64,000 bases of DNA from Diploptera punctata (Eukaryota > Arthropoda > Insecta > Blattodea > Blaberidae), in assembly GCA_030220185.1 (NCBI GenBank), contig JASPKZ010010215.1:55332-119331 (forward strand), given 5' to 3'. A model generated the notes under the pieces. The model saw nothing but the letters and a program-made list of their open reading frames with translations. It had not been told where the DNA came from and did not search any database. Shown here piece by piece: positions 10,372 through 20,212 of the stretch; the first letter of the stretch is position 1; every line of letters starts with the position of its first letter. The translations under genes and the position numbers were made by a program.

Positions 10372-13300
10372 CTGTAACGAAACAAATAACCAATGTATTT
10401 TCAAGTAATCTTCGAGGTTTGTTGGCCATGGCCACAAGGCTATGTCCACCGCTGTGATCTCGAGGTAGCATGTTGCCTTGTCACGCAGCAGGCCCGGGTT
10501 CGATCCCTGGTCGGGACAGTTTTCTGGGCGAGGTTTATTCCTCACATGTAAGACAAATGTCAGGAAAACTTCAAGACCCAAATGTTCCCTGAAATCATCA
10601 CCCGTCATATCATCGGACAATGTAACCCTGCCTTCCAGGTGCCCCAACTTCAGAAGTGGGTTACAAGTACGCCATGCCAGGAGAGAACACCAGGAATGTC
10701 GAAAGACAACCTGGGATATTTGCAAAAAAAAAAAATTGTTACTAGGGAGTGGATTTTTATGTACTAAAAGTTAGGCTTATGACTATTATCTTGTTTCACA
10801 CACAAACAATTGAATAATATATACTATCTGCATTGCAATCTTATCTTTTATTACATAAATATCCGCTCCATAGTTATTACTATTATATATTGTTAGACTT
10901 TCACGGCTATCGTTACGTATATTAAAATACTTTTTCGGGATTCTTGGCCGTGTCTTATAGTATTGCCTTCTCCATGTTTCACCACACTTCTATGGTTGAC
11001 ATATTCAGATTTTGCTTTTGTAGATTTTTGCAGTAACTGTTAATTAGTTGATAACTTGTGATTTTACCATAACTATGATTTTTAGAAAATATTTTCTAAT
11101 TGGTTGAGTTAAACATAAGAGTAGCTTAAGGTAGAATTTTTTATCACTCATCTCATATTGTTCTTATTTGACTATAAACTAGTTTCGGAACATAGTTTCT
11201 GTTCCATCCTCAGTATCGTCACGACTGTTGTTCTGTCGTCTTGAAGAGCTGTCCTTCGCTCCTTCCATTGGCTGACTGAAAAACCTCGAAACCAGGTCAT
11301 TCTCACCGGGAATTTTCAAAGTTCATCAATTTCTTCTTTTCGCTCTTTTGAATGTAGATCTTTTCCCAAACAAAAGAAAAGAAGAAATTGATGAACTTTG
11401 AAATTCCCAGTGAGAATGAACTGGTTTTGAGGTTTTTCAGTCAGCCAATGGAAGGAGTGAAGGACACTCTTACGAAGACAGCTCAAGAGACAGAACAACA
11501 GTCGTAACAATACTGAGATGGAACAGAAACTATGTTCCGAAACTAGTTTATAGTCAAATAAGAACAATATGAGGTGAGTGATAAAAAATTCTACCTTAAT
11601 GAAAGCTCAGTGAGATCCTAAAATAAGTAATAGAGTAGCTTGCCCATTTGCTGTTGTCAAGGTATATGTCATGACTTCTATATATGTCAATAAGGTTTTA
11701 TTTGACAAAAGCTGCTCTAAAATACGGAAGTGAAATTTGGATTTTAAATAAAAGAAACTCTCATAAACTTCAAGTAAGCCAATGCGCTTCTTACGATCAT
11801 TGTTAGGAGTTAATAGACTGGATCACCAAAGGGACACTACTATCAGAGGAAAACTTGGAGTAGCAAGTTTAAATGAAGATATCCAAAGATACAAACAAGA
11901 ATGGAAAAATCATCTGAGAAGAATGCAAGAAATAGACTTCCAAAATTGGCATTCCAATATACCCCAACTGGACATAGGGACCAAGGAAGACCAAAACAAT
12001 CGGTGGAAAGATCAAGACCATCTTCGCTAGGTTTACCGCACAGGCCACATGGCCTAAAACGAATTTGTTCATGATGATGATGATGAGTAAGTCGTGACAA
12101 CAGCAAATTGGCGAGTACTCTGTTAACTCAACTCAAACAATTAGAAAATATTTTCTAAAAATCACAGTTATGGTAAAATCATAAGTTAACTAATTAACAA
12201 TGTGTAGATGAAAATCTACACAAGCAAAATCTCCTGAAGATGTCACCCACAGAAGGTGATGAAACATCGAGAAGACAATACTGCAAAAATGTGGCCAAGA
12301 ATCCCAAAAAAGGTATTTTATTACCATTACTTTGGTTCAACTTTAGATTGATTTCCATTTGATTTTCCATATTATATTCTTGTAATTTTGTTGCCCTACG
12401 TACTTCTACTGTCTCTACTAAATTTTTTTTACAATTATTAAATATTTAACACCATATGGAATTATTTCTTCAAAGTTCTACAGAATCGCAGTGTGCATGC
12501 GAGAGATGCACAAATGCTTTTCCAAAAGACGTCAGTGAAACCTGGTGTTACCAACAATCACAATTCCACAACCATATTTCAAGAAATTAAATTCATTGGG
12601 AATTTTATTGCAAAGATTGGTCATATTGATTTCATAGCTACATGGTTCCATCCATCTAGCGACAATTCTATGTGGTTCCATCTAGCGTCAACTCTATAAA
12701 CGTTTGCACATGTGCACTGTTATTTTGTAGGACTTAGTGGAAATAAAACTAAACTTTTTCCATTATTTTATTTAAAGAATTGGAGCCCTAACAATGCCAG
12801 TCTATGAATCTTGAAAAAGACCACTATTCATAACTATATTGATAGTTACCAGATAACATTCGTGCTAGCATGGACTTGGGACGTGATGTAAATGCATTAT
12901 TTATTTTATTTAACAACTAGTGAATACCCGGCGTGTACTGCTATGCCTAAATAAATTGTTTTCATTTTTAGTTGAATAAGTCATCATCATCGATTAAGCC
13001 AATGGCCTGTTCCGATCTCATTATAGGTCGAATTGGTCCTTCCATCTCTTCAATGGTCTCCCAAAAATCTTCTCACTTTTGGTTTATAATTATACATTCT
13101 TCTTGGTATGCACTGTTCATTTCATTTGTAATACGTGCTGAAGGTAAGCATTTTGATAGTATTTTATTCTTTCACAGAGATTAAAAATATTAAGTTCTAT
13201 TCTTATATTAAATTTTGAAGAGAAAAATTTTCGCCTAGACCGGGACTCGAACCCGGGACCCTTGCTTTCCGGGCCAAGTGCTCTACCAACTGAGCTACCG

Positions 13301-16300
13301 AGGCGAGTTACGATCTAGACGCAAATTTTTCTCTTATATACGTTGTAATTCCCTATCGCCAAATGCTTTGAAACCATTGTTCTATCTTTGCAAATGGCGG
13401 CTTCTTAGTTAAGACATTTATTGGAAATTTAACATTACTTTAAAAGCCAGTAAGGCCTCTAAATTTTTCTCTTCAAATTTAATTTATCTTTCATTGAGAA
13501 ATGTTAAATTAATAATAAAAACATCTATTCTTATATCTTCGTTTTTTTCTTTTTATCAGTCCTTTTGTATCCTGCTATTCTCTCAACATCTTCATTTCTG
13601 CAGCCTCTATTTTTTTACTATCTGCCTTTGTTAATGTCTAGGTTTCACATCCATAGATAAGAGATGGAACTGCCAATACTTAATTTAAAAGTTTCTTTTC
13701 TAGTTTTCTTGCTCTCCAATATTTCTCTATAGTGGCTCCAACAGGTAATATTTCACAAGGTTTGTAGATGTTCTTCATTCATTTCTTCATCTTTGTTGCA
13801 TAGAGGACAATTTGGATTTGTGTAAATTCCTATTTATATAAGTGTTTAGCCAAATAATGATGTTCTGTAAGCAGTCTGAATTTCTCTACTGCAGTTTTAC
13901 ATGAAATTTTCTGGTATAACATCTGGCTTCTTTACTAAAAATATTCCATTATTTGTCTTTGGCTAATTGCATAGGTCTTGGTTTTGTTTGATTTTATAAT
14001 ATTTGTTTTTAATTAGTCTTTTATGGATGTGAAAGGTAAGCTTTTAGTTCGTAATTAATGAGTCATTTACATCTTACCTCATATTTTATGTTTCTATAAA
14101 CACAGGAACTAGTTTTCAAGAGAAAGATCCCTCTCATTTTCAACCGACATTATGACTCTCATAATGTTATTTCCCATATTTAACTATGAAAGCTTTTAGT
14201 TGTTTTCTCAATTAAATTGGAGCCTTTTTTTGGCAAAGAAAATCAGCAGTGTCATTTCCAGCAATTCCACAATGTGCAGACATTCCATTGCAATTCAATT
14301 CTTTTCTGTAGTTTTTGAAGTTGTTGAACTCTGTAATTTGGTTTGACTTCATTGACATATGAATAACTTTCACAATAAATTCCCAAACTTGTTTATAAGA
14401 AATGGATGTACACCAACTTCCCCCTCCATAACCTAACAAAATACACTACATGTATATTATTTAATAAACTAATGCAAATGGACGCTGTGATTTTGTAGAA
14501 TCTAGAAAAATCATTGTGAGAGAAATACCATAATTTGGGTACATAGATAAATATGGTTGGTTGCTATCTAATGTCGAGCACTTGATAATGAAATCATTCG
14601 CACTCCAATATTTAGCAGAAAGGCTGGTCTCTTCTACACAAGCTGGACAACGGAGGAGATGGTTTCTTTCCATATCTTCATTTAAATTGCAAAAAGGGCA
14701 TTTAGGTGAATCTGTTATGCCAAGACATAGATAAATAATGAGGAAAAAGTCCAATATTTGTCATTCACCGAATTTAAGTTCTACAAAATCACAGTGCACA
14801 TGTGCAAATGCTTAACGTGGCAGTGAAATCGGTGTTATGAACTTTTGAAATAAATTTCTCAAATGGGATAAGGTGTATAAACCGTCGCACATGAATTCTT
14901 CAAGTTGTACAGCATCGCAGTGTGCATGCAGGAATTGCTGTAATGGTTAATGTAGCTTCCGGTAGATGGCTTTGAAGTCGGCATTACCAACTTTTGGGAT
15001 AAATTCCAAAATGTTAAAAAAATTGATGTAAATTAACTTCCCATTTCCTAACCTAAACAAAACAATTTACATGCTGCATATTATTCTTCTTCCTTCCAAG
15101 TATTAGGCCAAGGCCTTTTTACGATCCTATAGAAAATTGATCCTTCTGGAAAATTCTCGTATAAGACTTGAAAGCATAATAATAGTCCCTTCGATTGGTT
15201 GCTGGCCAAAGGAAGGCAAGACCAGTGATGGGGCTGCCATCCTTACAGCCTCTGGTCAGGCTTTTCTGGAGAAGAAAGAAAAATAAAGGAAAGAAAGAAA
15301 TACAAGAAAGGAAAGACTCCCTAGCACTATGCATATTATTTAATAAACTATAAACAAATTTTACGTACACTAAGTTGTGTCCCATCGGTATCTAACAAAA
15401 TGAAGTTAATTCTTGAAATATGGTTTGTAATTATTTTCAAATGTTGATAACTCCGATGCACGATATTTGCGTAATTTATAAATATTTTAAAATATCGTAA
15501 GAAATTGTAAATCAATGGTAAAGAGAACATTTTTTTGCCTGAACCAGGAATCGGACCCGAACCTTTACCTTTCCGTGCTAATGCTCTGTCCACTGAGCTA
15601 ATTCAGGCTTCTTACTTCATGCTTCTATGTTTTTTTAAACACAGCACTTCAGTATCAGCAACCATTGTCACCATCCTCAGCTGTTTTCACGACTCTCAAT
15701 TTTGAAGAACACAAGATATGGCAGTTTGGATAGTTACCGCCAAAAGAAAAAATTGGACAGTTATTAAAAACAGCTGAGGTGGGTGACAATGGTCGCTGAT
15801 ACTAGCATTGCTGTGTTTAAAAAAACATGTATGAGGTAAGAAGAATTCACAATTCATTTAATTCTTATTAATAAAACCTCATGTTAAAAATTCCCAAATT
15901 TATTATATTAATCCAGGCTCCATTCCCATCCAAACAGAAATCCTTCCTTTACCTTACTCTACTAGTCCCACATTCAATTGCAATGAATCATCATTCACAA
16001 ATACACAATGAATGATTTATTGCAATTGAATGTGGAACCATTAGAGTAAAGAAATTAAGGAAGGATTTCTGCTTGGATGGGAATGAAGCCTGAATTAATA
16101 TAATTTGGGAATTTTTAACATTAGGTTTTATTAATAAGAATTAAATAAATTGTGAATTCTTCTTACCTCATACTTCTATGTTTTTTTAAACACAGCACTG
16201 CAGTATCAGCGACCATTGTCACCATCCTCAACTGTTTTCACGACTCAATTTTTTCTTTTGCCGGCAACTATCCAAACTGCCATATCTTGTGTTCTTCAAA

Positions 16301-18473
16301 ATTGACAGTCCGTGGAAACAGCTGAGGAAGGTGGACAATGGTCGCTGATACTGCAGTACTGTGTTTAAAAAACACATTAGAGCATGAGGTGGGTAAGAAG
16401 CCTCTGAATTAGCTCAGTGGACAGAGCATTGCCACAGGAAGCTAAAGGTTTGGGGTTTAATTCCCGGTCCAGGCAAAAAATGTTCTCTTTACCATTGATT
16501 TACAATAATTTAATTGTGTTCATTAATTTACTCATTTCTATCATAGTAATAGCTTCAGCTTCTCAATATTAATTTAATAATCGTAAGAAATGTTTATTGC
16601 GATGCAGCCAAACATTATACATGCTATTTAACAAACCTAAAAGCTAACCTAACACAATTCATGTACTCTAACCTGTGAAAGATCAACCAAAAAGCTAACC
16701 TAACGCTATGTAAGCACCTAACTGTGAAAGAATGCAACACCCAAAAATAAATAGCAAGTTCTGAAATTCTAAAGTACATACTCTATGTTGGCTGCACTGT
16801 TTTGTATAGAATATTTGTTTAAAACCAATATGGCCACCACGTCTCCATGTTACGTATACAGTTAAATATCATAGAAAAATATGTTTAAAATAATTATTAG
16901 AAAAAATGTAAAAATTTATTATAAATAGTGGGAAATAATTTTAAATATAACCTACTGGCGCATACACGTGGTGTCTACTTGGGACTTAGAAAAAATTCTC
17001 ACTGCGCTTAATGGAAACATCAGAGTCAAAATGTTTAAAACACTACAAAAAAAAGTTACTAAAAAATGTAAAAACTATGTAGAGCAACAGTGTCATAATG
17101 TTGTATGGGAAAACATAGAGCGGGCTATTCTAAATTTGAACCAAAAACCTTCAAAAAGGTTAAAAGCAAGCAATTGTTTCCTTAATTAAACTTACCTCTT
17201 CTAAATCTTCTGACTGTCCGACATCATCTTCACTATCATCCTCGTCTTTCCACTTGTTGAAATCTACTTTCAGCCAATGGTACTTCTTTTTGTCTCTCAT
17301 TAGTTGTGGCCAATATGGACAATCCTCCTCTTTCTTTTTAGTACCAATTCAATGTTCCGATCACGTACACATTTTGCCGATTTCTATAAAATATAAAATC
17401 TCAATAACATTCCCACACATGTTCATAAATTTTAACTCAAAAATTAGATTTTTATTATTGTATATCTGGCTTAACTTGGTAGAGAGAGAGAGATGGAGAT
17501 ATAATGGTAGATCCTTGTCCGCTTTCGCCCAGATACAAAAGAAAGAACCCACCCTGTTGTGAGTTTTCGACTTCCCCCTTGCCCTATTAACATCTGGTGA
17601 TGAAATCCGATAACACTGGTGCGAGTGTGAAAGAGCCCGAGGTGAGCACAGCTATCTCTTTCTACAATTTTCTTGCAAAGTTAAGCCAGACGGGCAATAA
17701 TATAATTTAAACTTACCTCTGGGTCGATTTCAGCATAGAGTGGTATTGTGACTTCGTGTTTCTTCTTTTCTGTCCCACCAACTCCGTGAAAATAAATCTT
17801 ATCTTTGTCTATTTTGATGTCTGGATTTTTGCAGTCTTCCAGGCAAATTGTAAGAAATATTACGTTGGTTCTCTGAGCCCACATAACAGAAGGAGGCACT
17901 ACCCTGCGAACAAAACAAGAAATTACATGACTTAACAATGAACTTTGTTAAATTAATTAAAATTATATATTAAATATCTTGAAAAGCCAAAATCAAGATT
18001 TCGTAATATTTATTTACAAACATACTCATTTTCATGCACCATTTCTATTAAATTTTGAACACGATTCAATCAATGTTTAGCGTGGAGGGAGACTACCACG
18101 CGCCCGAGTCCTTATCGAGAACAAAAGCTAACTGCACTTAGGAATGTCCATAGGCCCTGAAGTTTAAAAAAAGTATATAAAATTAGTATACACTTGGCTT
18201 ATTGATCTATAATGAAAATATACGCCTTTTGTCACAAGATTAGTTCTAGAATTTTCAGCAATCAATAAACGCAAAAAGCCAACCACGAATCAAAGATGGC
18301 GGTTGATTTGAAATGTATAATATTAATGAATGCAGAACAATGTTACAGGTACCCAATTACATATACAGTGCGGCAATATGACTGTGGAAAAATGTGGCAT
18401 TAAATATTTTATCAACCCTAAAATTAATAATCGGTAATAAAAATGTTCACACTTACAGTTCGTCGCCCGACAT
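10258..18473 (-). CDS. p23: p23 / PTGES3-like HSP90 co-chaperone (gene span, four exons)
   Basis: The span includes introns; the coding exons are listed separately. Spliced, and allowing one missing base in exon 3, it gives about 168 residues, normal for p23 (roughly 160-190). Residues about 8-110 form the CS domain that binds the ATP-closed N-terminal domain of HSP90 and slows ATP hydrolysis in client maturation; vertebrate relatives are also described as cytosolic prostaglandin E synthase. Seen directly: PSVMWAQRTNVIF at the first strands, WPQLMRDKK in place of the family's WPxLTKEK signature, HWLKVDFNKWKDEDD, then MMRQMGGLGG and an acidic tail ending DEELPDLE. Intron phases are 2, 0 and 0, with GT/AG at every junction. 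Intron 3 (about 6.8 kb) holds most of the repeats. Cytosolic, no signal peptide. Identification is secure; the frame break in exon 3 leaves open whether this copy is intact. Confidence 0.9.
10443..10738 (+). mobile_element. SINE-1b copy in p23 intron 3
   Basis: Head GTCCACCGCTGTGATCTC, B box GGTTCGATCCCTGG, b-type module ('gccccaacttcagaagtggg') and A-rich tail. It lies about 70 bp upstream of the exon 4 acceptor in the sense of transcription. Confidence 0.85.
11128..11631. repeat. Inner foldback with 10-bp target duplication and one-sided tail
   Basis: Arms 11128-11343 and 11373-11602 pair almost completely ('aaggtagaattttttatcac' inward). A further 29 bp (11603-11631) occurs only on the right. 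AGAGTAGCTT flanks it at 11118-11127 and 11632-11641, showing insertion into the left arm of the outer foldback. It carries CTGAGATGGAAC-loop-GTTCCGAAAC. Confidence 0.85.
11662..12088 (+). mobile_element. LINE-C 3' end with (GAT)n tail
   Basis: The translation includes MRFLRSLLGV-RLDHQRDTTIR and KNHLRRMQ, the usual C-terminal LINE tail, and ends 'catgatgatgatgatgag'. Earlier frames are broken; no reverse-transcriptase core is present. Confidence 0.7.
12472..12725. repeat. K repeat
   Basis: Shares 'gttctacagaatcgcagtgt' and 'gcatgcgag' with two adjacent copies at 14776-15010. Function unknown. Confidence 0.55.
12913..12968 (+). repeat. Z repeat end
   Basis: 'actagtgaatacccggcgtg' and 'ctgctatgcctaaataaa' match the start of the Z repeat at 32400. 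Confidence 0.6.
13209..13523 (-). mobile_element. tRNA-like retroposon with 13-bp target duplication
   Basis: A 315-bp insertion in LINE-C flanked by TCTATTCTTATAT (13196-13208 and 13524-13536). Near its left end is a minus-strand tRNA-like sequence bounded by 'agaaaaatttt' and 'aaatttttctctt' inverted flanks. The same flanks occur around other tRNA-like sequences here. No poly-A tail or coding frame. Confidence 0.75.
13233..13304 (-). tRNA. tRNA-like sequence (probably not functional)
   Basis: 72 nt with a good D-arm (TAGCTCAGTTGGTAGAGCA) and T-arm (CCGGGTTCGAGTCCCGG). The acceptor stem pairs only partly and the anticodon arm needs a bulge (CTTGG against GCAAG), so no anticodon is assigned. 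Best read as the tRNA-derived module of the surrounding element. Confidence 0.4.
13745..13990 (-). mobile_element. LINE-I C-terminal fragment
   Basis: The minus translation gives NCPLCNKDEEMNEEHLQTL, a CxxC...H zinc-knuckle-like segment typical of the end of I/R1-like ORF2. Frames around it are broken. Confidence 0.5.
14030..14100. repeat. Half of a small foldback
   Basis: 'aattaatgagtcatttacat' followed by 'cttacctcatat' matches one arm of 9369-9460; the second arm is absent. Confidence 0.6.
14205..14440 (-). pseudogene. LINE-I RNase H fragment
   Basis: Contains SAHCGIAGNDTADFL, the last conserved motif of the retrotransposon RNase H domain. The preceding catalytic residues are absent. Confidence 0.6.
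14461..14760 (-). pseudogene. LINE-I C-terminal domain fragment
   Basis: CPFCNLNEDMERNHLLRCPAC and SAKYWSA are typical of the ORF2 terminus of I-like LINEs. On the minus strand it lies before the RNase H fragment, the reverse of the normal order, so these are two insertions or a rearrangement. Confidence 0.6.
14776..15010. repeat. Two K repeat copies
   Basis: 'gttctacaaaatcacagtgc' (about 14780) and 'gttgtacagcatcgcagtgt' (about 14905) head two adjacent units related to 12472-12725. Confidence 0.55.
15080..15312 (-). mobile_element. LINE-D 3' end
   Basis: Reverse complement of 48340-48574: 'ttccaagtattaggcc', 'gattggttgctggcc', 'agaccagtgatggggctgcc'. The GAA-type tail is at the left end. 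Noncoding 3' region. Confidence 0.75.
15508..16508. repeat. 1-kb nested palindrome edged by tRNA-like modules
   Basis: Arms of nearly 500 bp mirror around about 16008. Each arm itself contains a smaller inverted repeat ('cttctatgttttttt', 'cagtatcagcgaccattgtc', 'gatatggcagtttgga'). Both outer edges are tRNA-like sequences (15537-15608 minus, 16400-16474 plus) followed by 'aaaaatgttctctttacc'. It lies wholly in p23 intron 3. Confidence 0.85.
16560..17005 (-). repeat. R-block copy D (inverted)
   Basis: Complements of 'cacaggttagagt', 'gtagccaacatagagtat' and 'cattaagcgcagtgagaa' occur in reverse order relative to copies A-C. Confidence 0.7.
17196..17383 (-). CDS. p23: p23 exon 3 (CS end and linker), with apparent 1-nt deletion
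   Basis: 188 nt from the acceptor ATATTTTATAG to the donor GAAGAG|GTAAGT. The upstream part reads KSAKCVRDRNIELVL in frame. The downstream part (YWPQLMRDKKK, HWLKVDFNKWKD) is in a frame shifted by one. The break sits in the A-run complementary to 17335-17339, where one more A would restore both halves and make the exon 189 nt, in phase with exon 4. A consensus error in a homopolymer is the simplest explanation; a real null allele is possible. Confidence 0.88.
17467..17692. mobile_element. MITE in p23 intron 2
   Basis: Terminal inverted repeat TCTGGCTTAACTTGG against CAAAGTTAAGCCAGA. A diverged inverse-orientation copy is at 44060-44270, sharing 'gatctacc', 'tatctccatctct' and 'caacagggtg'. 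It fills most of the 333-bp intron. Confidence 0.65.
17717..17903 (-). CDS. p23: p23 exon 2 (CS domain)
   Basis: 187 nt between the acceptor TTTTGTTCGCAG and the donor GAG|GTAAGT. It encodes the first two thirds of the CS beta-sandwich, including NVIFLTICLEDCKNP and KHEVTIPLYAEIDPE. It joins exon 1 in phase 2 and ends in phase 0. Confidence 0.92.
18457..18473 (-). CDS. p23: p23 exon 1
   Basis: ATG at 18473-18471 in the context GCAAACATGT. It encodes MSGDE plus two bases of a Leu codon, followed by the donor GTAAGTG. The reading frame continues into exon 2 as L-VVPPSVMW, which supports this start. Confidence 0.85.
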
Positions 18474-19010
18474 GTTTGCGCAGTGTAAAACAGTAGCGGT
18501 AAGATTGCGCTTGTCACGATCGATATATCTGAACGAGTGTAACGATTTTACCGGTTAAATTCGATTATAATTCTGCTGTAGTGCTATCTTTCGGAAGGAG
18601 TTAGAATTAAAATAGTTTTATAAAAAATAAATAGATGACAGGCAAATGCAAGAACAGTCGCTTCTGCCACCTGGCGACAGTTTACGTATGACAAACTGTG
18701 TACTCCTTTGATGTTTATTTCATTTATGGCTTTCAAACACGACCCGCGTTGTTACGTAAAAAAGGTGTTCAGTTTGTTAAAGTGAACAGGAAGATAACGT
18801 TTAATGCATAGTTTAAAAACTAGTGTGGTTAGGTTTCAAAACTGTGTGGTGTCTCAGTACAATGATGATCCTTCGAATTAGACAACACAAATCATGAAAT
18901 TCGTGTCGGAAAGAAATGTGCCACATAAATATGTTAGTATGTGAATTGCGTTGACTGTTTTTTATAAAATGTGTATCTCAAAGCCTTCATTAAACTGAAA
19001 ATAAATAATT
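18474..19010. promoter_or_regulatory. Intergenic region between p23 and the candidate F-BAR exon
   Basis: A 537-bp divergent interval free of recognised repeats. It contains GATCGATAT (one base off the insect DRE TATCGATA) near 18517 and CTTCTGCCACCTGGCGACAG at 18661-18680, whose complement resembles a CTCF core and contains an E-box. No TATA box is clear. A bidirectional promoter is inferred from the geometry. Confidence 0.45.
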
Positions 19011-19040
19011 ATGACTGCTATGTTCAAGGATACATTTTGG
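19011..19040 (+). CDS. Candidate first coding exon, F-BAR protein (FCHo/PSTPIP type)
   Basis: ATG ACT GCT ATG TTC AAG GAT ACA TTT TGG is followed at once by the donor GTAAGTTGA. The peptide MTAMFKDTFW resembles the N-termini of FCHo proteins (…FW then GEK in family members) and of PSTPIP (FKDAFW). FCHo acts in nucleation of clathrin-coated pits; PSTPIP links membranes to actin. The exon ends in phase 0. No second exon with the expected GEK...FDVLY-like sequence was found downstream, so the first intron would have to run past this window or hold an exon I missed. The evidence is ten residues and a splice donor, so the family call is tentative. Confidence 0.4.
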
Positions 19041-19911
19041 GTAAGTTGATTAAATATTATTATTGATTTTTTAATAAATGTTTTATGTTCCATATTCATT
19101 AATTAACGTTACACGGCTTTCGAAAGAAAGTAGTAGCTAAATACAGTGAGAATTGCTCGACCTAGAAAGAGTTTGAAAGTAAGAAGTTTTTTTTACTGTT
19201 ATTTGTTGCAGTTTATTCGATAGTTATACAATATGTTCTTATATTACCGGTCTGGCAAAATTTGTCCCGTCATTAATTGAGAAAATTGATGTCACGAATT
19301 TGTTATGTATAAAATTATTTAAGTACAGCACATCAATGTAGGTTATGGAAAATGAATGAAAGTTACTCCATTGTTTTTAAATAATTATAAATAGACTTAG
19401 GAAAACCTGCCGAAAGTCCATTGTTGTAATGGAAGTTTGTTCTAGAATTCGCGTTTAATTTGATATCCTAAAGACAAACTACTTTACAAAATAATTTGGA
19501 ACACGAAATGTGTTTATGCGTGCAGGTTTAATTTGAAGTTTGAGGTGCTCTGGGCGAGTCTTGTTTTGTAATAAATTAGGTTGTTTTTCAGAAACCTGCC
19601 CTCGCTACCTTATTAAGTAAGTTGATGGAACGTCTTGATTTCAGGGTCGCTCAATGACCTTCATTTTGTCATCCCACGGGACGTGGGCAAGTCGTATTTT
19701 TTTTTGGACGTCTTTGATTGGACGTCGAACGACGTCCATATGTGGGCATATATTTATTTTTTCCGTAACGTAACAACGGTTATGGCCAACTTTATATTTT
19801 ATAGTGGAATTTTCACTCATCATGACCATTTAAATACCATAGGTTGTACTGCATTTAGGATATATTTTATATATTGGTTCACGCAAAAAAGAAATTACCT
19901 ATATATAAACT
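19041..19911. other. Unclassified; putative first intron
   Basis: AT-rich, low in repeats compared with the rest of the window. The ORFs near 19635-19973 on both strands show no recognisable protein. This agrees with a 5' intronic or regulatory stretch. Confidence 0.4.
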
Positions 19912-20212
19912 CTTCTTTCTTCTTCATTTCATGTGATAGACGTGGTTTGTTACGGTCTCAATCCAATGTTTGAAGGGTCTGCCCAAAGATCTCTTGTCTG
20001 GTGGCTGGTAATTAAGATTTGACGTGGTTTTCTTGTTTGCTCATTCTTCTTAGTGAGATTTGCAGTTGTTTCTGTATTTTTGTACATGTTCCACGACTGA
20101 TTCTGTTTGTAATTCTTTGAGAATCTCAGAATTCCTTTATGGTCTGTTCTTGAGTAACCTGCAGTACGTCTCATAAATTTCATTTCTGCCGCAGTTAGCC
20201 TTTGTACATATA
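19912..20212 (-). mobile_element. LINE-C type 3' end
   Basis: Minus translation MKFMRRTAGYSRTDHK near the 5' side and a GRPFKHW-like basic motif near the tail, ending in (GAA)n at the left. The middle is frameshifted. Confidence 0.65.

Larger units (their letters stand above)
10906..12325. repeat. Outer foldback with nested insertions
   Basis: Left arm 10906-11127 (continuing at 11632-11660) and right arm 12090-12325 are inverted repeats: 'gggattcttggcc', 'aattttcatctacac/gtagattt', 'tagaaaatattttctaa' and 'atttgctgttgtca' all recur in complement. The minus strand of the left arm and the plus strand of the right arm carry CTGAAGATGTCACC-hairpin-GGTGATGAAAC-like sequence. A second foldback and a LINE-C copy lie inside. 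Confidence 0.8.
12973..13760 (-). mobile_element. LINE-C copy split by a tRNA-like element
   Basis: The pieces 12973-13208 and 13524-13760 are colinear with the plus-strand LINE-C at 57055-57590, including 'gaccaattcgacctataatg' in complement and a (TCA)n tail at the left end. The interruption is the 13209-13523 element. Confidence 0.8.

Noticed and set aside
10258..10725. 155-codon ORF on minus
   Set aside because: Only the last 37 codons are p23 exon 4; the rest reads through the acceptor into a SINE-1b.
13233..13304. Functional cellular tRNA gene
   Set aside because: Mismatched acceptor stem and bulged anticodon arm; located within a retroposed element.
16968..17189. 73-codon plus ORF next to p23 exon 3
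   Set aside because: Starts in inverted R-block sequence, is antisense to p23 intron 3, and has no recognisable domain.
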